Under the pieces are notes generated by a model. That model searched no databases. It was not told the origin of the DNA and saw only the letters and a program-made list of their open reading frames with translations. The position numbers were made by a program, and so were the translations under genes. A DNA stretch of 64,000 nucleotides from Aedes albopictus (Eukaryota; Arthropoda; Insecta; Diptera; Culicidae). Positions within the stretch are counted from its first letter, which is position 1. The number at the start of each line of letters is the position of its first letter. The DNA lies in NCBI RefSeq assembly GCF_035046485.1, contig NC_085138.1, positions 327,170,129 through 327,234,128 of the forward strand, written 5' to 3'. This document shows, piece after piece, positions 25,491-36,597 of this stretch.

Positions 25491-26126
25491 CTGATACTTG
25501 AATCTAAAGACATTAGAATACGATGGCATGACGTCTTAACCGTTATGTGTCCGACAAACTTTTTGCTTTTTTCTACACCGTGCTTTTTAAATGGGCGCTG
25601 GGTACCCGGGTACCCTGTCGGCCACATAAGGGTTAATCATGGGTAACTTTGTTTTAATTCGTGCTGGCAACTCTACGCGATTTTCAATATCAACGTGACA
25701 TACATTTGATAATTAGTCATTGAAAACGAATTCCTACGCAAAAACGCTGTATGGACGAAATGTTCGTTACACAAAGGAGAAATAGCTTATTAATTAAGTC
25801 ACGTAAAATAATGTAAAATTACATGACTTTTATATGTAAAAACGTGAAAATATCATGTTTTTTCGTGATTTTTCAACTAAAACTATTGAAAAACTTCGAA
25901 ATAAGCAATTTAAACACCGTAGTATCTTCGGCAAAGTTGTAGAGTATTGTACTAACTATATCCTAACGGTATTTTCGGTACCCTTTCGGAGCAATTTTCT
26001 GGATTTATGAGTAAATTTCTGTGAAAACGGTTAAAAAAACACAAAATCGATTTGATACACCTTTAAATCTTTATCAATTTGGCTCAATTTTGGACCGAAG
26101 ACTTGTTTTTGCATGAGGATTGATAA

Positions 26127-26787
26127 CACAGCGCAACATTTTTTTGTCTCAAGAGCAAACTTATGTGTCTCCGAAGGATTTTGGGCCGCTGAATCCGAAT
26201 CCGTGCTCAGATTTGCTCCAACACGTCACAATTTTGAGCTATACCTCAATTTATAGGGCAAAATATGCGATTTTGGGCTTTTTTGACTACAAACCATTAA
26301 GCTTGGAAATATTTTTTTAAGCAATCAAAAGGTTAATTGGTCAATTAACATCTAAATTAACGACTCATGCCAAATATTTCGTTTTACCAAATCAAATTTG
26401 ATAGATTTAAGCATTTTATGTTAGTATGAAAACTTGTATGCAACTTTGGGAGGATGACTTGTATGGGAAATATCGTACCTAACATAAATCGCTTAAAACT
26501 ATTAAATTCGATTTGGTAAAACGAAATATTTTGCATGAGTCGTTAATTTAGATGTTAATTGACCAATTAACCTTTTGATTGCTTAAAAAAAATTTTCCTT
26601 GCTTAATGGCTAGCAGTCAAAAAAGCCAAAAATCGCATATTTTGCCCTATAAATTGAGGTATAGCTCAAAATTGTGACGTGTTAGAGCAAATCTGAGCCC
26701 GGATTCGGATTCAGCGGCCCAAAATCCTTCGGAGACACATAAGTTTGCTCTTGAGACAGACAAAAAGTTATTTTTTGTTACGCTGTG
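26127..26787. mobile_element. Long-inverted-repeat MITE flanked by TAA
   Basis: 661 bp with arms of about 310 bp almost identical in inverse. Terminal CACAGCGYAACA. TAA at 26124-26126 and 26788-26790. A 3-bp TWA duplication is typical of PIF/Harbinger. Removing it rejoins gataatttgatgtgtc, which matches the opposite arm of the larger foldback. Confidence 0.82.
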
Positions 26788-26878
26788 TAATTTGATGTGT
26801 CAAGGAGAATCGGAGAAAAAAAGTTTCAAAGTGAACAGCTCTAATAAATATGTTCGAAAATATTTTCTTCAAATAACA

Positions 26879-27984
26879 TCAAAACCTTCATTTAGGTAAC
26901 GAGTAGGGACTGCCAAAATAGAGTTTTTACCTAAATGGATACATTACCTAAATGGATTTGAAGATTGCAAAGAAATTTAAGATGGGCGAGTGACCTGGAG
27001 ATATAAAGGAAGCCATGCGAGGCTTCAGAGGGATTTCTTGGGAGTTTCAGGAGGGGGTGGGGGGGTGTCAGAAGCATTGCACAAGGGGGGGGGGGTCAGG
27101 GCTATTTTCGGAGAGTTTCAAAGGGTATCAGTTGCGTTACATGGGGTCCGAGGGGGTTTTAGGGGGATTTCGAAGGCATTTCAGAAAACTTCAGAAGATT
27201 TTTGGCGAGTTTCAGAGGTGTTACCAGCGGCGTCATGGTCGAATTTTTTTCCGCAGTCAAGTTGGCAGATTCTGAACAATCCTCGGTACTCACTTACGTA
27301 ATTTATGTTTAGTCTCTTGCTGTCAGAGCTGTCAGATCAGTGTAACACGCTAAATAAAATTTACACAAAAGGCAATTTACACGGAAAAAAATACGCGGTT
27401 ATGAATATTTATTGGGTACCGGACTGGTCACCGAAAATTTGATCGTTTTCTTTGGTACATCGAGGTCTTGAAATTAGTCTATGGTGTTACTCAGGCATTA
27501 CGTAGGCGTTTTCGGGAGTTTCTGAGGGTCTGAGGTGCGTTACATGGGGTCCGAGGGGATTTTAGAGGGATTACGAGGGCATTTCAGATAGCTTTAGAAG
27601 ATTTTTGGCGAGTTTCAGAGGCGTTACGAAGGCGGTTTCTGAGGGTCACAGGTGCGTTACATGGTGTCCGACGGGGTTTTAGGGGGATTTCGAGGGCGTT
27701 TTAGGAAGCTTCAGAAGATCTATGACGGGTTTCAGAGGCGTTACGCAGGCGTTTTCGGGGGTCCCAAACCGATCCCATTCTCCCTCATTGATCCTCCCTG
27801 AGCACGTCCTGAACTTCCCTTAACTCACCTTGCAACTTAATTCCCTTAAACCAACCTTATCCCTAATCTAAAACACTCCAACTGCTTTGAACAAAATCAG
27901 ATTCCATTTAGGAAACGTTATCTAAATGGAGGGACCTAAATAAATTTTACCTAAATGAATCCGACCTAAATGGAGGTTTGAGTG
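26879..27984. mobile_element. Inverted-repeat element with internal G-rich tandem repeats
   Basis: The ends share caaa(a)cctycatttaggt in inverse, with several acctaaatg boxes near each end. The interior (27000-27760) holds about three copies of a ~110-bp G-rich unit beginning ttacatggggtccgaggggg, plus a 16-base G/T-rich run. The protein-like frames here are an effect of the repeats. Confidence 0.6.
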
Positions 27985-28312
27985 TATGTGCTGTGAATTT
28001 TTTACACGATTGGCTTCGATATTTACAAAATTATTATAAATATGCAAAGATATAAATGATTCCTGAACGCCTTAAAACAATCCATTAACCGTTAAAAAAT
28101 AATGCATTACACAATCGAAATCACTTGTAGCTTAGAAAAAGTGCTTTGCCCTGATGTAGTTTTGTAAGAAATATGCTAAACGTAATTGTTCTGAGAAAAC
28201 ATGGGAGATCATCCTAGGGATTAGGGGATAAGCATGAAGTACGTCACGCTCAGAAGGGGGAGAGGGGATCCCCAAATATGTGATAATCAATGTATTAGAG
28301 TCAGGGACCACC

Positions 28313-28443
28313 ACTTTTTGATTTCTTCACTTTTTGATTTGTACACTCTACATGCGTACAAAAACCGATTTTGAAAATATTGCTTCGCTATTTTATAAAA
28401 AAAATCAAAAACCTGAAAAATAAGGAAATGCTTCCAGTTTCGC
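28313..28443. mobile_element. Half copy of the TTAA MITE (right arm)
   Basis: Matches the right arm of 15603-15951 (ctctacatgcgtacaaaaac, ccagtttcgccttaa) and ends at TTAA. The left arm is missing. Confidence 0.7.
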
Positions 28444-28719
28444 CTTAAGCTTGGTTTTATGATTTTATTGTTTTATTTTTTCGTTTCGTACTTTGCAATA
28501 AAAGATGATTAATGTATAAACAACATTGAGGAGAGTCACACCAATGTCTATAATCGTTTAAATTTTACTGATACTATTTACAAGCGTTGATCTCAGAAAC
28601 AGCCTATCTGGAATTAACCGCAACCGCAAAGCTTACCCCTCATTAAATCGAGAACCCCTGAAGTAGAACCTTTCGTTTTCTGTCGGTTGTTGCTACCACA
28701 TGCTATACGCTATACTATC

Positions 28720-29464
28720 ACCATTTGGATACATTATTGCTAGTATTGCGGCGAACACAATAGCCGGTCGCACACACAGCACAGGTAAACTCGGCGGACG
28801 GACGACAGTCGGACTTGATAGAATCGGTGCGAAAATTTATAAACCCTCGGCAGCACTCGATCGGTGATCTTATTACTCGCCGAGAGTTCACCCAGAACGG
28901 TCGGACAGAAACCCGCGGCGCGGCGCGATCGCTATCCAACATTCGGACGACTCGTACTCACGGGCGCGTGCTCCCTGAACTTCGAGCAACAAAAATCGGA
29001 AAGCAACGGCAATTAGCTAACTATTTGGCGAATTGTTTGATGCATCGTTTTTGCCGGTGAGAAATTGCTTGTAAGCAAATCGTCATTGCCAGTAGGAAAT
29101 TCGCTTTTGTTGGTTGAAAGTGTTGATTAGGAAGAACTGACCTGTAGTGCTTTGGGAAGTTCTAGGGAAGGTTACGAAGATTGCACGAGCTATGATACGG
29201 ACGTTGAACACTTTGTAAGTGATAGGAATCGACAGCAGTGAAAAGTGGCGACGGCACGTGAAATTATTTGAGTCTGGCCGCGTGCCTAATGAGAAAAAGC
29301 CAAACGATCCTAGTGAATGGCCTTCCGCGAAAAACAGCCATTATTTCCACGGGTGATTAGAGTGTTGTGTTACGCGAGTAGAAAATCAGTGTTATCAACT
29401 GCGACAACATTGTTCAACAATCCAACCGACGAGATCTGTTCAGAACGATTCGCACAGCGCAGTC
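28720..29464 (+). promoter_or_regulatory. Probable promoter and 5' leader of gene 2
   Basis: This stretch is clearly richer in GC and CpG than the surrounding repeats and carries no recognised transposon. A TATA-like tttataaac lies at about 28836-28844, which would place a start near 28865-28875. No strong initiator could be fixed. The leader would then be about 600 nt before the ATG at 29465 and contains several upstream ATGs. A 5' UTR intron is possible (a GTAAGT-like site near 29215) but unproven. Confidence 0.4.
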
Positions 29465-29834
29465 ATGGCGGGGGTAGTTAATCGATCGTTCGTCGGTGAC
29501 GACGGTCAAGTGCCGGATAATAAGACCACCAATGGTGCGACACCTGTGGCGGCCGATACCACCGTAGACACGACCAGTACCGGATCCGGTGAAAGGGAAA
29601 AATGGGACAATGGAGTGGAGTTCCTGCTGTCCTGCATCGCCATGTCGGTCGGTCTCGGCAATGTGTGGAAGTTCCCGTCGACGGCCTTTCGCAACGGTGG
29701 TGGGGCTTTTGTAATTCCCTACATGATCGTGCTGCTGCTCGTGGGAAGGCCGGTCTATTACCTGGAAATGGTGATGGGCCAGTTCTCCAGCCGGGGCAGC
29801 GTCAAGGTATACGATGTGTCGCCGGTAATGAGAG
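29465..29834 (+). CDS. SLC6 nutrient amino acid transporter, gene 2, first coding exon
   Basis: The start ATG sits in gcagtcATGGCG, a good Kozak-type context. The exon encodes 123 residues plus one base. It has a hydrophilic, Thr/Gly-rich cytosolic N-terminus (residues 1-45), then TM1 with [10 protein letters not shown] at about 62-71, NGGGAF, and TM2 with [18 protein letters not shown], ending SPVMR. The donor G|GTAGGT at 29834/29835 is in phase 1. The acceptor at 54183-54184 completes Gly and continues IGVGQM, exactly as the uninterrupted SPAMRGIGV of gene 1. The product is an SLC6 symporter paralogous to gene 1. As in gene 1, Lys (residue 69) replaces the usual gating Arg after NVW. Reading through the donor would add junk and a stop, so the splice is well supported. 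Confidence 0.93.
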
Positions 29835-30347
29835 GTAGGTCGGGAAATCCATGCTCGTTCTGTGCGTGGTGGTGGTGGCTCGCTCGGGGCGGGAAGGTAC
29901 ACGTAACGAGCGGTTGATTTGTTATGACGGTTGGAAATTGTTGCGGTTCGGTCAAGTTCGATACTAATAGCCTTGCTGGTTGGCTTTACCTGTGCGACAT
30001 AGTGCTGGCTAAAAATAAATAAGAGAGATGATCTGATGGAAAAATTGTAGCAACAGTGCGAAGTGGTAATTGAGATACAAACATTTGCACTGGAAATGTT
30101 CACTGCAAATTGATGAAGACAAACAGCTGTGTCATCTAGGTAGAAATGTTTTGAGGCGAGACAAACACTTGTCTGAGGGTTGCACAACCATTGAAATATT
30201 GGATTATAAGTTTGTTTTATGATATCATCATGTTAATTGGGAATTTTCGTGTAATAAATATTTGTGACTAGCAAAATTTTCAATCCGAATGATTTGAAAG
30301 ATAAGCATAAAAGCTTTGTGCTTTTGAGCATCGCTTTAGATATCCAT

Positions 30348-30505
30348 CGCAAGGCCACAGCTGTGAAGGCGTTGATATTCATCATGAGCATGCTAAGGGT
30401 GACGGGTTCGTTTCCCGGTCTGTCCTGGAAGTTTTCGTAGAGGAAGCTGAGAGGCGGGATTTGTCCCAGTGGGGACGTTACACCAGGAAGACGAAGATAT
30501 ATATT
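30348..30505 (+). mobile_element. tRNA-derived SINE, family C, internally deleted
   Basis: aaggccacagctgtgaaggc, gctaagggtgacgggttcg, then a shortened body joining tagaggaagctgagaggc to gtcccagtggggacgttaca. The middle of the family body is missing. Confidence 0.7.
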
Positions 30506-31233
30506 CCATTATTCCGATTCCGCCGAGTAAGCATTGTTTTCTATTTCCAGTAACCGCAAAATAACTCGACATTGTTGTGTCTGTTTAATCAGCTGTGCTT
30601 ATCGTGCTTGAGTGACGTAAGTCTAAATATATCGCTTGCAAGATTCTTGGAGGAATGTGACTTTGTCAGTTATTGAATAGATTCAAACCATTGAATCGCA
30701 CAGTAAAAGAATATGCAAAAAAAACTTACATTAAAAATTGGGGAAATTTCGGCGTTAGCACAACCCGTAGCTAAAATTTATTCTTATATAAAACTAAGGT
30801 AATGAGCCACTTTGGCAGTGGCCGGTATTTTGGGCATTTTTCGCTATAGCTCAGTCAATTACAAACTATGTAATTGACTTGAAATTTTGTACACGAATAG
30901 ATACTATTACATATCTCACCGCGTTACAAAAATTGTGTCAATTGGTTCAAAATAGGCCAAGTTATAGCAGAAAAGTGCTCAAAATAGGAGCCCTGCCGAG
31001 ATGGTTCTACTTTTATATCTACTATATCTTACATATTGCACACAAAAAGCTTACTAAGACACCTGGTATTTCTCATAAAATGTAAATTTGAAATCTCGAT
31101 CAAATTAATTAGTAGTGGACACCCCTGGGTTCACTATTGGATTGTTGGCGTCAAGGTATCGTAAAACGGAGTCAAAATGATCTCCGGGTCGAAATTGATC
31201 AGGCATTTTCCAGTTAGATTGAACATAGTTACT
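30506..31233. other. Intronic, no gene seen
   Basis: AT-rich gene 2 intron sequence. 30850-31090 has the character of a dispersed repeat (agctcagtcaattacaaac), but I could not define its ends. Confidence 0.4.
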
Positions 31234-31237
31234 TTAA

Positions 31238-31385
31238 TGCGAAACTGGAAGCATTTCCTCACTTTTTGATTTATGATTTTTTATTAAATAACGAAGCAAT
31301 ATTTTCAAAATCGCTTTTCGTACACATGTAGAGTATGGATCAAGGTATCTTCTATTTTTTTTTTTGTGGTGGAAAATGTTTTCCG
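31238..31385. mobile_element. Half copy of the TTAA MITE (left arm)
   Basis: ttaatgcgaaactggaagca to gtggtggaaaatgttttccg matches the left arm. The sequence then switches abruptly to a GGAATTCC array. Confidence 0.7.
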
Positions 31386-32270
31386 TTTTAGCGGAGGAAT
31401 TTCTGAAGGAATCCCTGGAGTCATTTTTAAAGTACCCTTGGAAGACTTCCTGGAGCAATTTCTGGAAGAATATTTTAAGGCACTTCTGGAAAAATTACTG
31501 CCAAATTTTCAAGAGAAGTTTCTGGAAGAGCTCATGAAGGAATCCCTGGAGTAATCTCTATAGGAATTACTGAAAGTATTTCTGCAGGAACTCCCGAATG
31601 AATATCTGCAGGAAAAAATGGATGAATTTCTTGAGGAATTTTTGGAGAAATTTTTAAGGCTTTCCTGGAGAAACTCCTGAAGGAACTCCTGGAGGAATGT
31701 CTGGAGGAATTCCTGTAGATTTTTTTTAAGGAACTTCCGAAAAAATCCCTAGAGAAACTCCTGGAGGAACCCCTGGGGAAATTGATGGAGGAATTCCTGA
31801 AGGATTCCTGGAGGAATTCAAGGAGTAATCCTGAAGGAATTCCGGGAGAAATTTCTGGAGGATATTCTGGAGGAAATCATGGAGGAATTGCTGGATGATA
31901 CGGAGGACATCTTGGAGGAATACTTGGAGAATTACCTGGAGGATTTTCTGCAGGCATCCCAGGAGGAATTCCTGGAGGCATTTCTGAAGGAATTTTTGGA
32001 GGAATTGCTGCTAGAGGAATTTATGGAGTAATCCTTTGGGGATTTCTTGGAGAAGTTTTTGAAGCTTTTCTGGAGGAACTGGATTGACTGGAGGATTTTT
32101 TGAAGCAATCCCTTGAGGTATTTTTTAAGGAATTTTTGAAGAAATTCTTGGGGGAATTTATGAAGGAATTTCTGGAGTAATTCCTGAAGAAATGACTGTT
32201 TAATTTCCTGGAGAAATCATTGAAGAAGTTCCTGGCAGAATTCCTGGAGGATCTGTTACTTTTAACAAGG
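31386..32270 (+). repeat. Degenerate GGAATTCCTGGA array
   Basis: About 0.9 kb of units such as gaggaattcctggaggaatt and ctgaaggaatttctggag. It abuts half of a TTAA MITE at its left end and lies in gene 2's intron. Confidence 0.75.
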
Positions 32271-32528
32271 ATTCCGATAGGAATTTTCTATCCAGGAATC
32301 CCGACTTTATCTATGGAAGTTTCTCTTATTAAAATTCTCGAGCCGAGTGCATTCGGTTCATCGGTGGATAAGTCCATAGACGCGTGCACCAATGAACATT
32401 GTGTGCACTAAGCGTGGAAAATTTTGATACCACGGCAGGGTTACCTCTCAACAACTACTACTCAGCGATGGATCACAGTGAAACCGCTCAGCTCTAAAAT
32501 GTGTAAGCCCTACTCATAAGTGCATAAT

Positions 32529-32767
32529 TCCAGACCACACAAAAATGTGTTACAGTTACACATTTTCAAAAACAGCTCGTACACTTGTCTAGATGCGAAT
32601 GTCGATATTTTTTTTGTTTTCCAAGGTCACTAGTAAACCTAGCTAGATTGCTGTACAAAAATTTAGCGATGTTGCGGACACAGGAGCTGATTTTGTGAAT
32701 GTGCAAGGGTTACACATTTTTGGTGTAGTCTGGAAAGGGTTACACATTTTTGGTGTAGTCTCAGCAC
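32529..32767. repeat. Short inverted repeat with a 30-bp tandem duplication at its right end
   Basis: ccagaccacacaaaaatgtg at the left is inverted as gggttacacatttttggtgt at the right. The right end is duplicated in tandem at 32708-32767. Confidence 0.6.
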
Positions 32768-34573
32768 TTTTGTGCTAAGCAGCGTTAGCGTGATAAGTGC
32801 AATGCACTGCTCATTTTATTCTTTGATTTATTACATGAATTTTCATGTCATCATTTTAAAATGATGCATAAAGTTAATGTACCAGTCCATATTTTTGCAA
32901 CTTTATGATGAAATTAACTAAACAACGGGGCGCTGTGGAATCAAAATTCACTGACCGAGTGAAATCGCAACTGGCGGTACACAGAGAAAAAAAAGGACCC
33001 AAATGTAAGTTTATATCACTCAACTTCGGGGTTGCGTGCGGGAACCCAAATTTGAGTTCGCGGAAGCGATGTTTAAGTGAGTTTTTTTTTTGTATTTGAT
33101 CTAGAAATGGGAAAACTGGTTCATTTTGAAATTGAATCACTTCCGATTCACTCTAAAAAAAGAGTCGACTCTTTTGATCGATTCAGTACACCCGATTATT
33201 TTTTTTCTGCACGGGTCGTTTTTTTGCTATAACTTAGTCAACTTTGAGCCGATTCTCATTAAATGTTGTACACATATAGGCCCGGTTAGTACTATCCATC
33301 TAATCTAATCTAATCTAATCTAATACAAACGCAGCCAGTACGAGAAAGCATCCTGGAAAGTAATTAGGTAAGATTAAGCCCAATTACTTTTCTTGTCTAT
33401 ATTGATGCTTGCAGCATATCAAAGATGATATGACACAAGCGTCAAAACGGCCAGGCCTACTGCGTTGTATTTGCCGCAAAGATGATTCTATGAAATGCCT
33501 CGAATTTGTCACATTTGTTCCATCCTCGAAGCAATTCTCGAATCTATAGGGGAGGAAGGATGCGTGGACATACCGTACCAAACGCTCCATATGTTATGTA
33601 TGTTATATAATATGGTTGAAAAATATTTCAAAAGTGCATTGAATGTTTTACGATAAATATTGGACAGGTCTCACCCATTTGGTTTGTAGTTTGATGTGGA
33701 GCTTCCATTGATGTGCTTCTTGCGAGGAGTTATAGATATACCTCTTCATGTTGTTTTTCATTAACGATTAAACCACGTCAACATTTCTTGAAAAAATAAG
33801 CACTAACTAGCTGCATACAAAACTTCTATATTACACTGATCTCGTAAATGTTTTCAGAAAAAGCTCCTCTCGACTTCCTCGCAATACACACGACACACGC
33901 AAGATACAGCCCCTCTGTGGCGGGGGATCTCAACCCGAAAAATGAAAGAATGTACTTTAATGCCACTTTTGAATAACAGCATTACGGGTCTGAAAATATG
34001 CACAAACGTTGCGCCACTGGATTCCGCGACGGATGACGATAATTTTAGCCCTCGTCAGAACAGATTTCACGACAAGTTCTGGCACTTTTCGAATCGCGCG
34101 CGACTGAACTTTTACATACTGTGTACAAATCATGGTTTTAAAGTGTGGTTACATGTTACACCTTTTGCAGCACCAAATAAATTCACGGAATCACAATGTA
34201 TTTTCTTCAAATATTACTTTTAAAGTCTAGGCCCGGTTAGTACTATTCATGTATAAAAAATCATGTCCATTGGTTCAAAGTTGACTGAGTTATAGCAAAA
34301 AAAAAGACCAGTGCAAAAAAAAAAAGGAATTGGGTGTAACTCATTTGCGAGAGTTGATGAAAAATGTCGATTTTCGATGTGAGCCGACTCCTTTTCGTTC
34401 ATTTCTATACAGTTTTCAAAAAAAAAGCCGCTTTCATGTTGCGCACAGTATGCACAAATGCCTGAGCAAAGACGTACTAAAATGCAAGATTTGTACACAG
34501 ACTTAACACCAAAGAATCGAATCACATTTACGATATGGTCACACAATATAAGAATGAATGAATGCACAACAGC
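32768..34573. other. Intronic, no gene seen
   Basis: A five-base repeat (TAATC)n lies at 33298-33326. ggcccggttagtactat occurs at 33280 and 34213, next to oppositely oriented copies of gctataacttagtcaacttt. No coding sequence was recognised. Confidence 0.45.
33298..33326 (+). repeat. (TAATC)n short tandem repeat
   Basis: Five to six units of TAATC (ATTAG on the other strand). Confidence 0.85.
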
Positions 34574-34589
34574 AAAGACTGCAATACTC

Positions 34590-35229
34590 ATTCCTTGCTT
34601 GGCGCTTCTACGAGTCGGTCGACAAGTTTCCCGGTCTCATCGCACGGCACTTTTGCAGTGATTAATTTCGATCTTTTCCCCACCAACCGTGTGGGTTTTT
34701 TGGTCCGGTTATTAAGCAGTGTTTCAGTAGTGCAAATTGTGCTTAGGCGATTGCGCTTGCGAAGGAAGCGAGCTAAATATTTAGCATCGTGCCACAGTGA
34801 TTAAAAGATCGCCATCAGTATAAACGGCGTTCTATTTTGTTCGCATCAAAAGCATTCAAGCAGAAGTCAACCCGTTTCGGCTTCTACCTACATACAGTGC
34901 GGACGGTCTGCTGCTACAGTCAACACGAACAATAAAGGATAAGTAGCAATCTTTCCATTATCTCCACACCCCTTTGAATTGCCTTTGCGTTTTGAACCGA
35001 GTTTTGATTTTAAGGTTGTTGTTCATTTCGGTTCTGTCTCTCTCCCAATAGGGTGAACCAAAAAGTGTACTCTAATAAATCCACGGTTTTTTTTATATTA
35101 TTTTTTTTTTCTTCGGCGGTGTATAGAGTGTGAGTCCAAATAAAGATCACTCTTGGACCGTTGTTGTTATTGCTTGTATTTTCCCTTTGTAAATCAAATT
35201 GAACTTCCGCGGTTGAATTATTTTACCGC
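34590..35229 (+). promoter_or_regulatory. 5' UTR (presumed internal promoter) of the I-type LINE
   Basis: 640 bp between the end of the target duplication and ORF1. LINEs of this type are transcribed from an internal promoter in this region. I see no TATA box at the very start, as expected for such promoters. The assignment follows from element architecture, not from a specific motif. Confidence 0.5.
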
Positions 35230-36597
35230 ATGGACGAATCTAATGGAGGCGAAACGCCTCCCAATGATATCATTGCTCGTACGAGGTTTTATCAGCCATC
35301 TTCGCCTGGGCCTTGGGTTGTCTATTTCCGGCGCAAATGCAAACCATTGAATATGCTTTCGATTTCTCGAGAGCTGACGCGTAAGTATCCTGGGACCGTT
35401 ATTCACCAAGTGAAAGCATCCAAGCTGCGTGTTACCGCACCTAGCTACAAAGCAGCAAATGAAATTGCTCAACACGAAGCGTTTACTGTTGAATACGCCG
35501 TCTATGTGCCAGCACGAGAAGTGGAGGTGGAGGGGAAGATCCTCGACGAAATGCTGACATGTGAGGACATCAAGACCGGCTTTGGTCGATTCAAAAATAG
35601 GTCAATTCCTGATGTGGCTATCCTAGACTGTAAACGCTTATCTACGGTTTCCATGGAAGGAAATAACAAGGTGTACTCGCCTTCAGCGTTTTTTCGAGTG
35701 ACTTATCCAGGTTCCGTCCTCCCGGAATTTGTTGTAATCGATGGTGGTTTTTACCCAGTGCGTCTTTTTAGGCCGAAGGTTTTTAATTGTACCAAATGCA
35801 AGCAGTTTGGTCACAGTGATAGTTTTTGCGACAACAAGCCCCGTTGTGGCAAATGCAACCAAGCTCATTTGGAGGACTCTTGCACACAGGAAGCGGAAAA
35901 ATGCAGCTACTGTGGCGGAGATCCGCACGACTTGCACGTTTGCCCAGCTTACAAAAGGCGCACTCGAAATGAGAGTCGCTCTATCATTAGGCGCTCCAAA
36001 CAGACCTATGCGGAGATGGTGAAATCTTTTAAAACACCAGATTCCGTGTCTGAATCAGCTGTCCCAGTTGGAAATCCCTTTCAAGAGTTGTCTAATGATG
36101 ATCAGGACGATGACGAAACTCATGAGGGTGGATCTTCTTCGGAGGTACACGCACCTGGAAAAAGGAAGTCATCATCTTCCCCAGGACTGCGCCGAAAGGT
36201 CTTTTTAAAATCTACCCTCAAAAGTTTGCCTAATACGAAAGGAGGCGGAGTAAATTTGAAAATTCCGAAGAAACAGGTCCCTGATTGCTCAGTTCCATGC
36301 TGTAGTAAAGACCTAGTGACCCCGCCTCCAACTGTTAAATACACTTCAAAAAGAAGCCTTCAACAAGGTAGCAAGAAAAAAGCTACAAAAGCTCCTCGAA
36401 CTCCAACTAAACCCTCCAAGCCCAAACGAGGACTGCTTACTTTCAGGGCTCTTGTGGATCGCTTATATGATGCCCTCGGTCTTTCTGACTCCTTCAGAGG
36501 CATACTTGACATTTTTCTCCCAGCAGTAGAAGAGTATCTTCGGAATCTGACTATTTCATGGCCCCTCCTTGCTGCGATCATATCTTTCGATGGATAA
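35230..36597 (+). CDS. LINE ORF1, gag-like RNA-binding protein with three zinc knuckles
   Basis: A 455-residue nucleic-acid-binding protein of the I-type LINE, expected to coat the element RNA in the RNP. Three CCHC knuckles lie at about residues 187-238: C-X2-C-X4-H-X4-C (CTKCKQFGHSDSFC), C-X2-C-X3-H-X4-C (CGKCNQAHLEDSC) and C-X2-C-X4-H-X4-C (CSYCGGDPHDLHVC). They are preceded by a folded region (about residues 20-180) typical of insect LINE ORF1 proteins. A basic, Ser/Lys-rich linker (about 240-400) follows, then a hydrophobic C-terminal segment. The ATG at 35230 follows the 5' UTR. The stop at 36595-36597 overlaps the probable ORF2 start. Confidence 0.9.
   Translation: MDESNGGETPPNDIIARTRFYQPSSPGPWVVYFRRKCKPLNMLSISRELTRKYPGTVIHQVKASKLRVTAPSYKAANEIAQHEAFTVEYAVYVPAREVEVEGKILDEMLTCEDIKTGFGRFKNRSIPDVAILDCKRLSTVSMEGNNKVYSPSAFFRVTYPGSVLPEFVVIDGGFYPVRLFRPKVFNCTKCKQFGHSDSFCDNKPRCGKCNQAHLEDSCTQEAEKCSYCGGDPHDLHVCPAYKRRTRNESRSIIRRSKQTYAEMVKSFKTPDSVSESAVPVGNPFQELSNDDQDDDETHEGGSSSEVHAPGKRKSSSSPGLRRKVFLKSTLKSLPNTKGGGVNLKIPKKQVPDCSVPCCSKDLVTPPPTVKYTSKRSLQQGSKKKATKAPRTPTKPSKPKRGLLTFRALVDRLYDALGLSDSFRGILDIFLPAVEEYLRNLTISWPLLAAIISFDG

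Larger units (their letters stand above)
23535..26865. mobile_element. Large foldback structure with ~550-bp inverted arms
   Basis: The left arm (about 23535-24147) and right arm (about 25633-26865, interrupted) are inverted copies: ccacatgcaaaaacaagtc, caatttggctcaattttgga and aatttacattgttctacgtg all recur inverted with mismatches. The arms enclose about 1.5 kb with tRNA-like sequence and a smaller hairpin. A separate MITE (26127-26787) sits in the right arm. Confidence 0.75.

Noticed and set aside
27015..27275. Gly-rich frame in the G-rich block
   Set aside because: Product of tandem G-rich repeats in a transposon; no homologous protein recognised.
29414..30187. 257-codon minus-strand frame over gene 2 exon 1
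   Set aside because: Antisense shadow of the transporter exon with no recognisable domain.
31366..31554. Glu/Leu-rich open frame (EFLEQFLEEYFKALLEK)
   Set aside because: It is the translation of a GGAATTCCTGGA-type array. Similar frames appear in all such arrays on several frames and strands.
33298..33326. Telomere-like TTAGA repeat
   Set aside because: Only five to six units and not TTAGG. Diptera lack TTAGG telomeres. Ordinary microsatellite.
34458..34804. Short frames at the 5' end of the I-type LINE
   Set aside because: They straddle the target duplication or lie in the 5' UTR; no similarity to ORF1.
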